A stretch of DNA of 64,000 nt, from the NCBI RefSeq assembly GCF_048564905.1, contig NC_132992.1, forward strand, positions 96,043,501 to 96,107,500. The letters are read 5' to 3'. The position numbers were made by a program, and so were the translations under genes. This document shows positions 35,871 to 46,075 of the stretch, piece after piece. The notes beneath the pieces are model-generated. The model was not told the origin of the DNA and did not search any database. It saw nothing but the letters and a program-made list of their open reading frames with translations. The stretch comes from Vicugna pacos (taxonomy: Eukaryota > Chordata > Mammalia > Artiodactyla > Camelidae). Each line of letters begins with the position of its first letter. Position 1 is the stretch's first letter.

Positions 35871-36328
35871 TCTCTCACACAGTAGTACACGGCCGTGTCC
35901 TCAGGTTTCAGGCTGTTCATTTGCAGATACACCGTGTTCTTGGCGTTGTCTCTGGAGATGGTGAATTGGCCCTTCACGGAGTCTGCGTAGCTTGTGCTAC
36001 CACCACCACTATTAATAGCTGAGACCCACTCCAGCCCCTTCCCTGGAGAATGGCAGACCCAGCTCAAGACATAGCTTCCGAAGGTGAATCCAGAGGCTGC
36101 ACAGGAGAGTCTCAGAGACCCCCCCAGCCTGCACCAAGCCTCCCCTAGACTCCACCAGCTGCACCTCAGCCTGAACACCTGCAAACACAAAGACATCCTG
36201 GTCAGGAGACTGTCACACATGCTCCGATTCCCTCACTCACGACCACCCACATCCTCAGAAGCTCTTGTTCTCCATGAATTACCTTGTAATAGAGCAGCCA
36301 GGACCACCCAGCTCAGCCCCAGCTCCAT
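35871..36328 (-). pseudogene. IGHV3: IGHV3 pseudogene, copy C (intact leader, shifted framework 1)
   Basis: V exon 35871-36178 is practically identical to copy A, including the extra C that shifts framework 1 and the WVCHSPGKG framework 2. The leader exon 36283-36328 ([15 protein letters not shown]) differs: it has a proper GT donor and an intact octamer upstream, and its sequence is closer to the functional IGHV3 gene at 14.6 kb. The gene is thus a hybrid with a dead V exon behind a healthy leader and promoter. It could be transcribed and spliced but gives no normal V domain. Confidence 0.93.
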
Positions 36329-36450
36329 GGCGAATCGTCTGTGTTCAGTCCTGATCAGAGAACGGGAGCAGCTGGGAATCCCGGGCTGGGGCTCCTCTCC
36401 CAGAGCTGCAGGGCCAGGGCTGGGTGGCTTTATCCTCAGAGGGAGGCCCT

Positions 36451-36458
36451 ATTTGCAT
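36451..36458 (-). promoter_or_regulatory. Ig promoter octamer of IGHV3 pseudogene C
   Basis: ATGCAAAT on the minus strand, intact here whereas copy A carries a changed base at the matching place near 3679. Confidence 0.88.
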
Positions 36459-39400
36459 GTCATCTCACTACATAGCAAGTCAGGGCCTTGCTGGCCTCAG
36501 AGAGGGCCAGGCCCCTGAGCAGCTGTGAGTGTCTGTGGTTTGCTGGTGTTGGTAGCATTTGGAAATATCTGTTCTCTTATGCGAAATTTTCAGGGTAATC
36601 ACTTAGTATTGTGCTTTATTCTTCTGTTTTCTACACATGCCCAGAAATCCTTTGGTGTAGCCCTCAGTGTTCCTCCCATATTGGAGACTTAAGTAACCCC
36701 AGAAGAGTAAGTCATTTGTGGACTGTCCAGGGACACAGCTTTGTGAGGAGTTGTCCCAGGGTTTTCACATTTGCTCTCCCCCTCTGGACGTAACTGGTCC
36801 AGAATCACTTCTAAGACAGAGTTGGACAAGCCTGGTGAGGGTTCCTGGACCCCTCCTGTGATGAGAACATAACGATTCTGTTCTATGTCATGTGTATCTG
36901 ATCACGTGTGAGCAGGGGTCATGCACATATTCTCAGGAGTCTCTAATAGTTGACTTTCTATCAATGGCAGCATTCAGGAAAACATCTTTAATTATCCTGG
37001 GATTGTGATTGAAAAATGCTTAATTTCCACTGTGTTGTCTTATTTTTACATAAATGCCATGAACAATGTAAGGTACTGTCAAACTCACCTCTGCTCTGCA
37101 TATTTAAATCTACACAGAGATGCAGAGGTTGTCCATGTGATGTGAGAAATGGGACCAATCCTCACCTACGTGTGTTTGACGTCTCCATGTGGCATGAGAG
37201 CTGGGAGGAAGATTCACCCCACACTCCTGGATCAACTGCAAAATCCCAGGTGACCTAAGGTTCTGAGTGTGAACTGCCAGGAGTGCAGCCTGAGGATCAT
37301 TGCCAACTCCTCTGTGTCATCTTTTCAAGCTGAGTCTTTCAATAAACCACTCCCCACCCAGGTGTGCTGTGCTCAGACCAAAGACCTGGAGCACCTCGAA
37401 GGCTTATGGGTTTGACTCATCCCCACTGGTGAGGGTCTTAGCTTCAGAAGTTGGAAAGCATAACGAGGAAGAGGGTGAGGTTATGAAATATGTGTTGAGA
37501 CTGAGAGTCAGAGGAGTTCTGTAAGGAGGCACAGGAACACACAGAAGGTGGATTCAGCGTCCCAGGCTTCATCCTGAATTCTCAGCAATGTTCTTGGGAA
37601 CACTGGGCTGCACCAGGGCTCACATGCCTCTGAGAAAATTAACATCAGAATCCTGAATAGAGAATCAATGGATCGAGTTTCCACTGATGACTGGGAAGAC
37701 AGTGATTTGAATGAATATTCCTATTACAAATTTCTGTAAAGAATACTGTCATTTTTATAATGAAAATTAGCTGGTCTTATACAAATTCAGAAGGATGGTG
37801 GAAGTCCTGGAAGCCATCATGAGACATATGACCTGAGCTCCCCTCAGTGTGTGAAGGAATACGCACATGCACATACATGTAGAGACTCACACTCTTGTAT
37901 CATATCTGCATCCAAACCTCCTCTGTCCAAGGTATTGTCTCCGACACACACAAGACATAATCCTGTGACAGGAAACTGCTGGCATATGAAGGAAAATAGA
38001 GGACTAGGATTTTCCAGTAATGACTGGGTGACTGTTTCCTTAGATCCCATGATAAGGGATGTGATGCTGGACTTAATAGTACCTCAGGCACCAAGAGCAC
38101 ATGGCCCTGCACTGAGCTCTGTGTTTAGCCCTTGTTTCCACTTTACAGCATGTGTGAAGGCCCCACGAGCACCTGCATAAAAGTGTTTTCAGTGAATGTG
38201 AGCTTTAATTTCCCCTAGAGACATATTTACTATTAAATGGCTGGTTTTATGGTGAGTGCTTCCTAAACCTCGTAAGAAAGTGGCAATTTTCCACGGTGGG
38301 GGCTTCAAAATTTTAGTTCCATCAGCAGAATGTTGCTTTATTCCTGTATCCTCTTTATATTACAAAAGTATCACATTCTTTATCCGTTTTTCTTCAGTCA
38401 TGGGGAGGGGTGTGGATAACACAGTCTCACCTGCATGTAGCTCCTTGTTCAGAACATTTGAACATGCTAGGAACAACATAATTGCTCTCTGGGTTCTGGG
38501 TTTAGCCACTATCTGACCTCTGCTCCATCTCCAGGCTTAAATATAAAAACCTGCATAATTCAGATCTGGTGTAGAGTTTCCTTCCAATGAGTGTCTCTAT
38601 ATGTGAATTTGCTTTTTGCCATCCACATGATTCACTTTTATTTCACCATGAAGATTAACCCATTAATTCAGCATTGCCTGACTGGGGCAGCCTGGCTTCT
38701 GAAACAAAACTGAATCAATCTCACAAACTGGGAAAAATAACAATAATACTGAATACACAGAAACCTCAGTTAAATAGCATTTGGTGACAGCACAGTGGGC
38801 TCTCATGTTCTACCAGGAGAGCAGAGTCCAGCTGTGTGAAGAAGAAAGATGCCCTGTTCCCTCTTGGCAAGGACTCAGGCAGTGAGGGGTGGTCACAGCT
38901 CAGCCAGTGAGAAGCCCTGGGTGCCTTGTTCACTACAGCCCCTCCTCCAACATGCATTCCCATCTGCAAAATAGTTCTCATCCCCGTGTATGCTAGGCCC
39001 TGCAGGTGGCTCACTGTGATTCCAGGCACTGAACGCAAATCGTTGTTGATCCCAGATGAAAACTATTCCTTTTTGCTGGAGAAATAACTGGCCATCTCTT
39101 TGCTTCAGGTCAACATTTTCACAGCCCTGATGGAATCAGACAAGACCCCGTATTACTGTGGGGTTGCTGAGCAAACAGGTTTGGGACCCACACTGGCCCA
39201 TGGCTTGCCCTGTGATTCTCCCCGACCCTGGAGTTTGAGGGTAAATCATTCTCCTGGATCCCAGCTTCCACATCTGTGCAGCAGGAAGCTCTGCAGGCTT
39301 TGTCTGAGACCTGCTTAAGGTTTATCCTTCCGACATAAGGCCTTGTACTCTATGCAAGTACTTATTTGGCATTCAATCTGAGTTTGATGTCAGGTTGTTC

Positions 39401-39649
39401 CAGAGGCATTGGCTGGTCTTCTTCACAGCCCGTGGGAATAGGGGCTGTTCTGCTGGGCCTGTGCTGAGCAGCCTTCAGCCTGGCTCCTTCAGGACCTTGC
39501 CATTCTATTCACAGAGGAACAGGGTGGAAACCGTGTCCTCTCCAGGTTTTCTTAAGCTGACAAACCATGTCTCTCACACTACAGGAGAGTCACCTGAAGG
39601 AAGAATCTTTAAATTCTTAAACTTGAATTCCAGCAAATAAAACCCCAGA
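36459..39649. other. Upstream flank of IGHV3 unit C, no gene seen
   Basis: Older homolog of 3.7-8.05 kb and 14.8-19.1 kb. About 36.2-36.54 kb looks like unit B, but from about 36.54 kb the wording (AAATATCTGTTCT) follows unit A. Near 39.49-39.60 kb about 1.26 kb present in units A and B (6725-7985 in A) is missing or replaced by a short unrelated segment. No exon recognised. Confidence 0.6.
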
Positions 39650-40605
39650 ATACAACCCAAACCCCCTTAGTTTCTTCTATTGTTTCCCAACAGCCAGGAC
39701 ACTGGGACAGAGATTGTTACAACTGTGTGCACTTCGGGCACCATCAGCCCTCAGACCAGCCTTCTAACATCCTCCTGATCCCAGTGACAGGCTCTGAGGG
39801 AACAGCTGGGCTCTTCTCTGTCCTTTCTCTCAGTAGGCTTGGACAAGCATTTCTCCAGATTGGAAGTGTGTCTCCCCCAGTCATATTGGGCACTGGAGCC
39901 GGAATCTCCCTGCTCACCCGAGCTACTGAAGGCAGCCCAGGCTCAGGGAACTAAAGCAGCTCACCCAGTGGGGACCTGTGATGAGCCTCCAGGGGTCTGT
40001 GCCTCTGGACCTCCCCCTTATATTTAGGCCCTTTGAGAGATGCACACCTTTTACTCCTTACTAACTCCACCCCGATCCATTTACTGAATGAGACTTCACA
40101 GTGAAGCATCCTGCTACAGTTTCTGTCTCCCCCAAAGGGGGAAATGATTCCGGCATGTGAGAGCAGCCATCAAAATATGTGTGAAATTAATTAAGTGGCC
40201 CTGAGACATCTTTTACTCATTTTGTCTCTGATGATACTACAGCTAATTGTAGAAGCAGCGACCATTTTTCCTCTTGAGTTAGTTACCACCCCTTTTTGGG
40301 CAAAATCCCCAAAACATTTTGGCAAACTTCACAGTGCAGCCTCCTTCAAGATTCAAACAGAATTTAACACCATCCCAGGATTCATCAGTGGTCTATAAGG
40401 AAGGAAGCCCTTAGGGCCTTGAAGCCCAGAAGAGCAGATTCCAAGGCCGAAGCCTTCACTGGCCCTTGTAGGTGTTTCGGAGATACTCTTGTTTTCCTGG
40501 AGAGAAAACCCCAATGCCAAGGGGGGAGTGGTGTCCAGGACCTTGGATCAGCAAACTGCATTGAAATATGGTTGAGCAATACTTCATCACATATGTCTTC
40601 CACAC
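39650..40605 (+). mobile_element. Endogenous retrovirus fossil, class I-like, copy C (shortened)
   Basis: Third, shortened and more diverged copy of the fossil in units A and B, followed directly by the same L1 3' end. It is broken. The downstream part found in units A and B is absent because of the deletion ending at about 41027. Confidence 0.5.
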
Positions 40606-40609
40606 ATAC

Positions 40610-41027
40610 TTTAAAAAGGGTTGAATCATGCCAACGGCAGCAACACAGATGGATATAAACACAATCATATTAAGTGAGTTAAGTCAGATAGTAGAACACT
40701 TATCCCATGATCTCACTGATATGTGCAATTAAAAAATGAAAAAAGATTTTACTTACAAGACAAAAGTAGACTCATGGACACTGAAAACTATGTTCACCAA
40801 AGTGCATAGGGCAAGGGAGGGATTCACAGATACACATTACCTTATGTAACACAGATATAAAACAAAGAGCTACTGTACAGTATAGGGGACTGTCTTCCAT
40901 GTTATAATAACATATCGTGGGAAAAAGTCTGAAATATATATATATATATATATGCATAACTGAATCCATTTGCTATGTACCAAAAACTAACATTGTAAAT
41001 CAAACACACTTCAATGACAAGCAAAAT
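40610..41027 (+). mobile_element. LINE-1 3' end, copy C
   Basis: Same insertion as at 9040 and 20150, with a short (TA)n run at 40934-40952. Its end abuts a deletion junction: the sequence jumps from the equivalent of about 20575 to the equivalent of about 24347 in unit B across a shared CAAAAT. Confidence 0.85.
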
Positions 41028-41988
41028 GAGACTTGTATTCCTTTATTTAAATAAAATTTATATTGAAGCTTTATTATCAAGCTCACCGCCCCCATCAGTA
41101 TAACTCATGCCTGGATGGAGCTTGTCTGTTATACATAATTTCTGCTAAGTCACTCACAGCACTGTGTGGTCACGGACGCTGGACTGTGCTTCAGGACTAC
41201 AGATGGACCAGCTCAAACAGGCAAACTGTCTCCTTCTACCACAAAGAGGGAAAAACATGGCACTAACTGGACCTTAAAGGGGACTCAATTACGTGATAGA
41301 AGTTGAAACAAGAAGGCAGAGAATCACCCTGACCGACCTCAGGGGGAATGTTAGTGTGTTGGGCGATTCAAAGTGCTGCCCACATTACAAATGTCCATCA
41401 GTTTTGCAAATACAACAGCCATTTTCATTTGGGGCTGAAAATAAATTTCAGCGCATAAGGGATCTTTAGACCACGGACCCCGTGAGTAATGAGGATCCCT
41501 GCACACGCAGTCCTGGGCACCCTGGCATTAGTGTCTTTCACATGCATCCTGCACAATGCAAACCCTTGTGCTCTTTGACAGGAAGATGGAGGGTATGCAG
41601 CCTCCTGCCCCGGGAGCAAAGACAAAGATTTATCACAGTTTACACGTGTAGTTCAAGTGCCTGGGCCTTCTCAGAACATTCAACAGTTTTGAAACATCCA
41701 GACTCACCTGGAAAATTATGTTAAAACCTAGCATCCTTTCTACCTTTTTGAGAAGAAAATAAAATATATCCTGAGTACAAATATTATTGTTGGAAAGAGA
41801 GAAGAGCTACAACAATTAAAAATTAGTGTCCAGCAGGGGGTCTCTGGTAGAGCTGAAGAGTAGGAAGAGGAAACCAGGGATTCTAACCGCTAACCCCTCC
41901 TGGCCCCTCTGCACCTGCTCTGGGGCTCAGCCCTGCCCTTGGTGGCTCCTGAGCACCCCCTGGGGGTCCCAGGCTCCCCAGGCGGGGA

Positions 41989-42027
41989 GGTTTGTGTCTG
42001 GGCGCACCCTGACTTCCCCTCACTGTG
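41989..42027 (-). other. V recombination signal (23-RSS) of IGHV4 gene 2
   Basis: Heptamer CACAGTG at 42021-42027, 23-base spacer at 41998-42020, nonamer ACACAAACC at 41989-41997. Confidence 0.95.
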
Positions 42028-42466
42028 TCTCTGGCACAGTAATACACGGCCGTGTCCTCAGGGGTCACAGAGCTCAGCTGCAGGGAGAACTGGTTGTTGG
42101 ACGTATCCCTGGAGATGGAGGTGCGGCTCTTGAGGGATGGGCTGTAGTAAGTGCTGCCGCTATAGATGGCTCCCATCCACTCCAGCCCCTTCCCTGGGGG
42201 CTGGCGGATCCAGCTCCAGTAATAATAGCTGGTTGTGATGGAGCCACCAGAGACAGTGCAGGTGAGGGAGAGCGTCTGCGAGGGCTTCACCAGGCCTGGG
42301 CCCGACTCCTGCAGCTGCACCTGGGACAGGACACCTGGGGGCAAGGAGAATCAGTCATTGTGAGTCACCTGCAGCCACTTCCATCCCCACAGACCCGTGT
42401 CTGACACCTGAGACACTCACCTTGGGGACCTGCCACCAGGCACAGGAGAAGACCCAACAGTCTCAT
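42028..42466 (-). CDS. IGHV4: Immunoglobulin heavy variable gene, IGHV4, intact
   Basis: Leader exon 42421-42466 ([17 protein letters not shown] donor) and V exon 42028-42334. The mature protein starts [16 protein letters not shown]. Both disulfide cysteines and the core tryptophan are kept, framework 2 is [14 protein letters not shown] with conventional VH residues, CDR1 is [10 protein letters not shown] and CDR2 IYSGST, one codon shorter than in IGHV4 gene 1. Framework 3 has [16 protein letters not shown] and PEDTAVYYC. Octamer, splice sites and RSS are sound, so it looks functional. It is the most upstream V gene in the window, only about 1.4 kb from the edge of recognisable V-locus DNA. 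Confidence 0.95.
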
Positions 42467-42577
42467 CTTCCTCTAGACCACAGCCCTGCCTTCCCCAGCG
42501 ACCTCAGTCCTGTGTGAGGACAGAGCTGTGAGCTCCCACCGCCCAAGCGTAGACTTTACCCTCGAGCTTGAAGGGGA

Positions 42578-42585
42578 ATTTGCAT
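42578..42585 (-). promoter_or_regulatory. Ig promoter octamer of IGHV4 gene 2
   Basis: ATGCAAAT on the minus strand about 112 bases upstream of the start codon, in the same arrangement as IGHV4 gene 1. Confidence 0.85.
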
Positions 42586-43927
42586 GTAGAGGGGCCCTGT
42601 CTTCATAAATAGGGAAGGGCTGAGTTAGGCTCACCCGTTTCTTTGAGAACTGCTGTGAGTGTCACTTCTCTTGGCTTATGTGGCTTGTGCATCAGGGAGG
42701 GGAGGGGACCTGTCCATGGGACCCCTTGGACACCATTCAAAGGGCAGCCCCTCCCTCTGAGACAAGAGCTGCTCTCCTTCAAGCCCATCTTCCCTCCTGC
42801 CCTTCCTTTCCCGGCCTGGTGCTCCTCATCCACTCAGAACCTGTTCCTGCTCCCCCAGAACTGAGCCCAGGACACATCCTTCTGTGTTTCCCTAGACCCT
42901 CCTCTGTGTGTCTTCGTCATTGGACAAGTGGGTGTCGTATGGTCAGCTTGCAGTTTACATGTGAGATACAGGCTGCATTCTGCTCCACCCTTCCTGTGAT
43001 GTGGGATTAGAAAAGTTGTCTTGTGAGGTGGGCCCTCAGGGACCCCATTGTGTCAAACCCATGAAGCCCCATTTCGTTCATCACACCCAACCCCTCTCAG
43101 TTCACACCCTCAGTGTTCCAGGTGCTGTCCATGGGCCTCATGGTCTATTCACACTCCTGTGGGGACCCACAGAGAGAAGGGGGATTATACACAAAATGAG
43201 ACAAGATGCAGAACCTTGAGAGGGAGGCCCTCATCAGAGCACAGTCAGAAACAACAGGCACCAGGAAGAGGGGGAAGCAGGCGCTGACAAGGGCAGAGCT
43301 TCAGGGCTTTCCCCAAGGACCCCTGCCTCTGCAAACAGAGGTAGGGAGTTGGGGGGCGGATGCCTAACTCAGACGGCGCATGCTTGTTATTTAGGGAAGG
43401 GGACAGACACGCTGGGTTCAAAACCAACTCCTCCCTAAGACACAAGTGCATCTAAAAATGAGGAGTTCTGATCAACTTTTGCCTGTTCCCTGGTGCTCTA
43501 CATTCAGCCTGGACCTCACTTCTGCCTTTAATCCCCCAAGTTCACCACTGATTCAACACGTCTGGAACTGGATTCCTACTAGATGATCTAGGAGCAGTGG
43601 CACCAGCCCTAATCACACAGGCTTCAAGCCCCTTGGCCACTCCCATCCCAGCCCCTTTCCACTCCCTGTCAAATGTACAAACCTGCACTCAGCCTCCCAA
43701 GTGCCCATCCTCCCTCGTTCTCTGCCTAACTTTACCTCTGTTATAAACCCTGCATGGATAATGAGGAATCAGCAGGCTGTGAAACACACCTGACTTCCCA
43801 GGGTCAATGTTTGATGCAGGGATGGAACAGCTGTCTATAAATCATTTGTCACAAATTGATGTAGATTATATGTTACAGACAGGAGCTAAAGAAACTACTG
43901 GAACTAGGCAAAGAATTAAGCAAGGTA

Positions 43928-44102
43928 CGGTTAAGATTTAGGGTTCGGGTTCAGGTTTTGGTGCCCGTTATGTTTGAGTTCGGGGTTTAAGATTGGATTC
44001 AGGTTTCGGATTCCGGTTTAGATTCATGTACGGTTGTGGTTCTGGTTCAAGTTCGGGTTCACGGTTAGGGGTTCGGGTTGAGGCTCTGGTTTGGTTTCGG
44101 CT
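43928..44102 (+). repeat. Degenerate telomere-like G-rich array
   Basis: About 175 bases of irregular units such as TTTAGGG, TTCGGG, TTCAGG and GGTTAGGGG, with the G-rich strand on plus. It looks like decayed TTAGGG-variant repeats of a former chromosome-end or subtelomeric region. The orientation (G-rich strand running toward higher coordinates) would place the chromosome end upstream of the V genes. It starts about 65 bases after the V duplicon ends. It could instead be an unrelated G-rich minisatellite. Confidence 0.6.
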
Positions 44103-45217
44103 GAACTTCAGGCCTCAAGCATTGCGGTTGGGTACACGTGAAGGTGGTGACTTCACGAATCTAGCTGGCTAGCCTGCCCCCTCCTCCTCCACAACTTACC
44201 ACCCAAACTGGGATGCTGTGAGAGTGACAGGGAGATGAACAGACTTCTGCTTTCTGAGCTCTAGTTGGCCTGTGTTTGGGGTGATGTGACACAGTCTTAC
44301 ACATTATCTTAAACACCCTGCTATCACTAGCCCAACAAGATACCTGGAGGGGTGAAAAGAAAACCCACACACAGTAGATTATCACCCCCATCTTAGTCTT
44401 CCTTCGGTACCCACACACGCGGCCTTTTGTCCTTGCTGTGCAGATCACTGAATTCTGACTGTCAGATGCTTGCATGGTGTGACTCCACTGTATACCTCAT
44501 AAAGTACTTGATCACCCAGTAGACCACTGCAGTCGTGCCCTATGGGGAGGGGAGCTCTCTAAGAAGTGTTCACATGCAATGCCTACAGTTAGTCGACTTC
44601 TGATCACTTCCCTGAGGAAAAGTGTTTACAGTACTCGATGTGCTTAACTGAACTTCAGTAACGGTATGGCAAAAGCTCATCTGCTACCTAGTAAATGATG
44701 GGTATACCCAGCACCTATTAAAGGGTCTGGAATATGGTAAATAATACTTCTGAACAAATCAATGAGTAAATGAATAAATGGGTATCGTAAGTTAAGTACT
44801 TTCTGTTCAAAATTTATATTGCCCTGGAATTTTCCTGCTTTATGAAGACCCTCATTAATAGTATTTCAATAGCAACATAATTTGAAAATGTCTGGGTCAT
44901 GGGATTAATAGGAAATAAAAGCTTTCAGAAAATCCCTTGTAATTTGAGCTCATCAACTCGTTTGACTGTAAAGAGGCCGAAAAAGAAATGTTTCAGTCTT
45001 AGCCAAAAATGATTTAGCCAATCTGTGAACAAGGAATTTAGCCAATCTAGGAACAAGCCTGTTCCTAAAAGTAATGTTTCCCTAGTCTTAATTGATCTAT
45101 ATTTTTATTCCAGTAAAATATTACCGTAATCTTAATCTAGTAATAATGATTATTAAAATGCAATTCTGTTTTAGAGACGTTGGGTTATGTGCTGGGAGAA
45201 TTAAAGAATGGTTCTTA
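44103..45217. other. Unclassified non-coding stretch beyond the V array
   Basis: No immunoglobulin sequence and no exon recognised. 44690-44785 ends in AATAAATG-type wording like the tail of an old L2 or MIR element, but too weakly to call. Confidence 0.4.
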
Positions 45218-45366
45218 GAGGGGAGGGTAGAGCTCAGTGGTAGAGCCTGTGCTTGGTATGTGTGAGGTCCTGGGTTCAATCCCCATTGCCTCCACTGAAA
45301 AAAAAATGAATAAACCTAATTACCTCCCCAACTCCCCCGCCCCCGGCCCAAAAGAACAAAACAAAA
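45218..45366 (+). mobile_element. tRNA-derived SINE, camelid Vic-1 type
   Basis: Has an RNA polymerase III A box (TAGAGCTCAGTGG, 45228-45240) and B box (GGTTCAATCCC, 45273-45283), followed by a CCTCCACTG junction and an A-rich tail with AATAAACCTAATTACCTCCC wording. This is the common tRNA-derived SINE of camelids and strong lineage evidence. Confidence 0.88.
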
Positions 45367-45879
45367 AGTGGTTCTTAAGTGGGTCCTGGTCCCAGTGGAA
45401 AATTAAAAGTAACTTTAGGCAAATCAATTTTGAAGAGCTACCCAAGGGAAGGAAGGTTTCTGGGTGACCTTGACTCCTCAAAGGAACTCTGAGTACAGCA
45501 TGTCTACCTCCAGGCTCTGGCTACAGCAGTAGCAGGTTAGCATCAGGCTTTTAGAAAGTCATTCAGAGTATAGTTCTCCATTTACCATAGATTGTTTAAG
45601 AGATTTTTATAAACAGGAAACATGTGAGAACTGCCACCACTCCAGGGCGTCACATGATCCATGGGGGCAGAAGGTGTCATTCAAAACGGAGAAGATGCCT
45701 TAAAGCAGGCTGCTGGAAAACACTGGCTAAAAAAACTTTTTCCCCTCATTTCTAAGTAGTACTCTTTATTCAGTCCAGGGAGTCATGAGGAGATGCTGCC
45801 TCAAACTTTGCCTCAGTTGTTTTTTCCCAAATTTCGTTCAACAACTAAGACCTTCTTGGATATTGCATAATACACACCA

Positions 45880-46075
45880 GCAGTCCCAAATCTTGATGCA
45901 TAAACCTGTATCTTGCTGACTCCATGAGAATCACCTATGGAGTCTGTTAAAATACAGATTTCTGTGCACAACCCCCGAGGTTCTGATTCAGTGTCCCACT
46001 TCTACTTTGGTAGGAACTGCGACGTGGGTCAAGGTGAAATTCTGCCACTATAGTTGGTCTCAGGGGATCTGAGTC
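45880..46075 (+). mobile_element. MER5-like (hAT-Charlie) fragment
   Basis: Wording such as GAGAATCACCTATGGAGTCT, TTAAAATACAGATTTCTG and GGTTCTGATTCAGT follows the MER5 consensus. This is an old non-autonomous DNA transposon, read by eye only. Confidence 0.5.

Larger units (their letters stand above)
32774..36215. repeat. Recent segmental duplication, copy 2 (pairs with 1-3444)
   Basis: Base 1 of the window corresponds to 32774; the offset is 32773, falling to 32771 after small indels near 2400-2510. Near-identity ends at about 36215 in the leader intron of the IGHV3 pseudogene. 32774-35775 is non-coding with nothing recognised. Confidence 0.93.
41028..43862. repeat. IGHV4 duplicon, copy 2 (pairs with 24345-27180)
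   Basis: Carries the second IGHV4 gene. Homology with copy 1 fades at about 43862, which is also where recognisable V-locus sequence ends. 41028-41988 and 42586-43862 are non-coding flanks. Confidence 0.88.
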
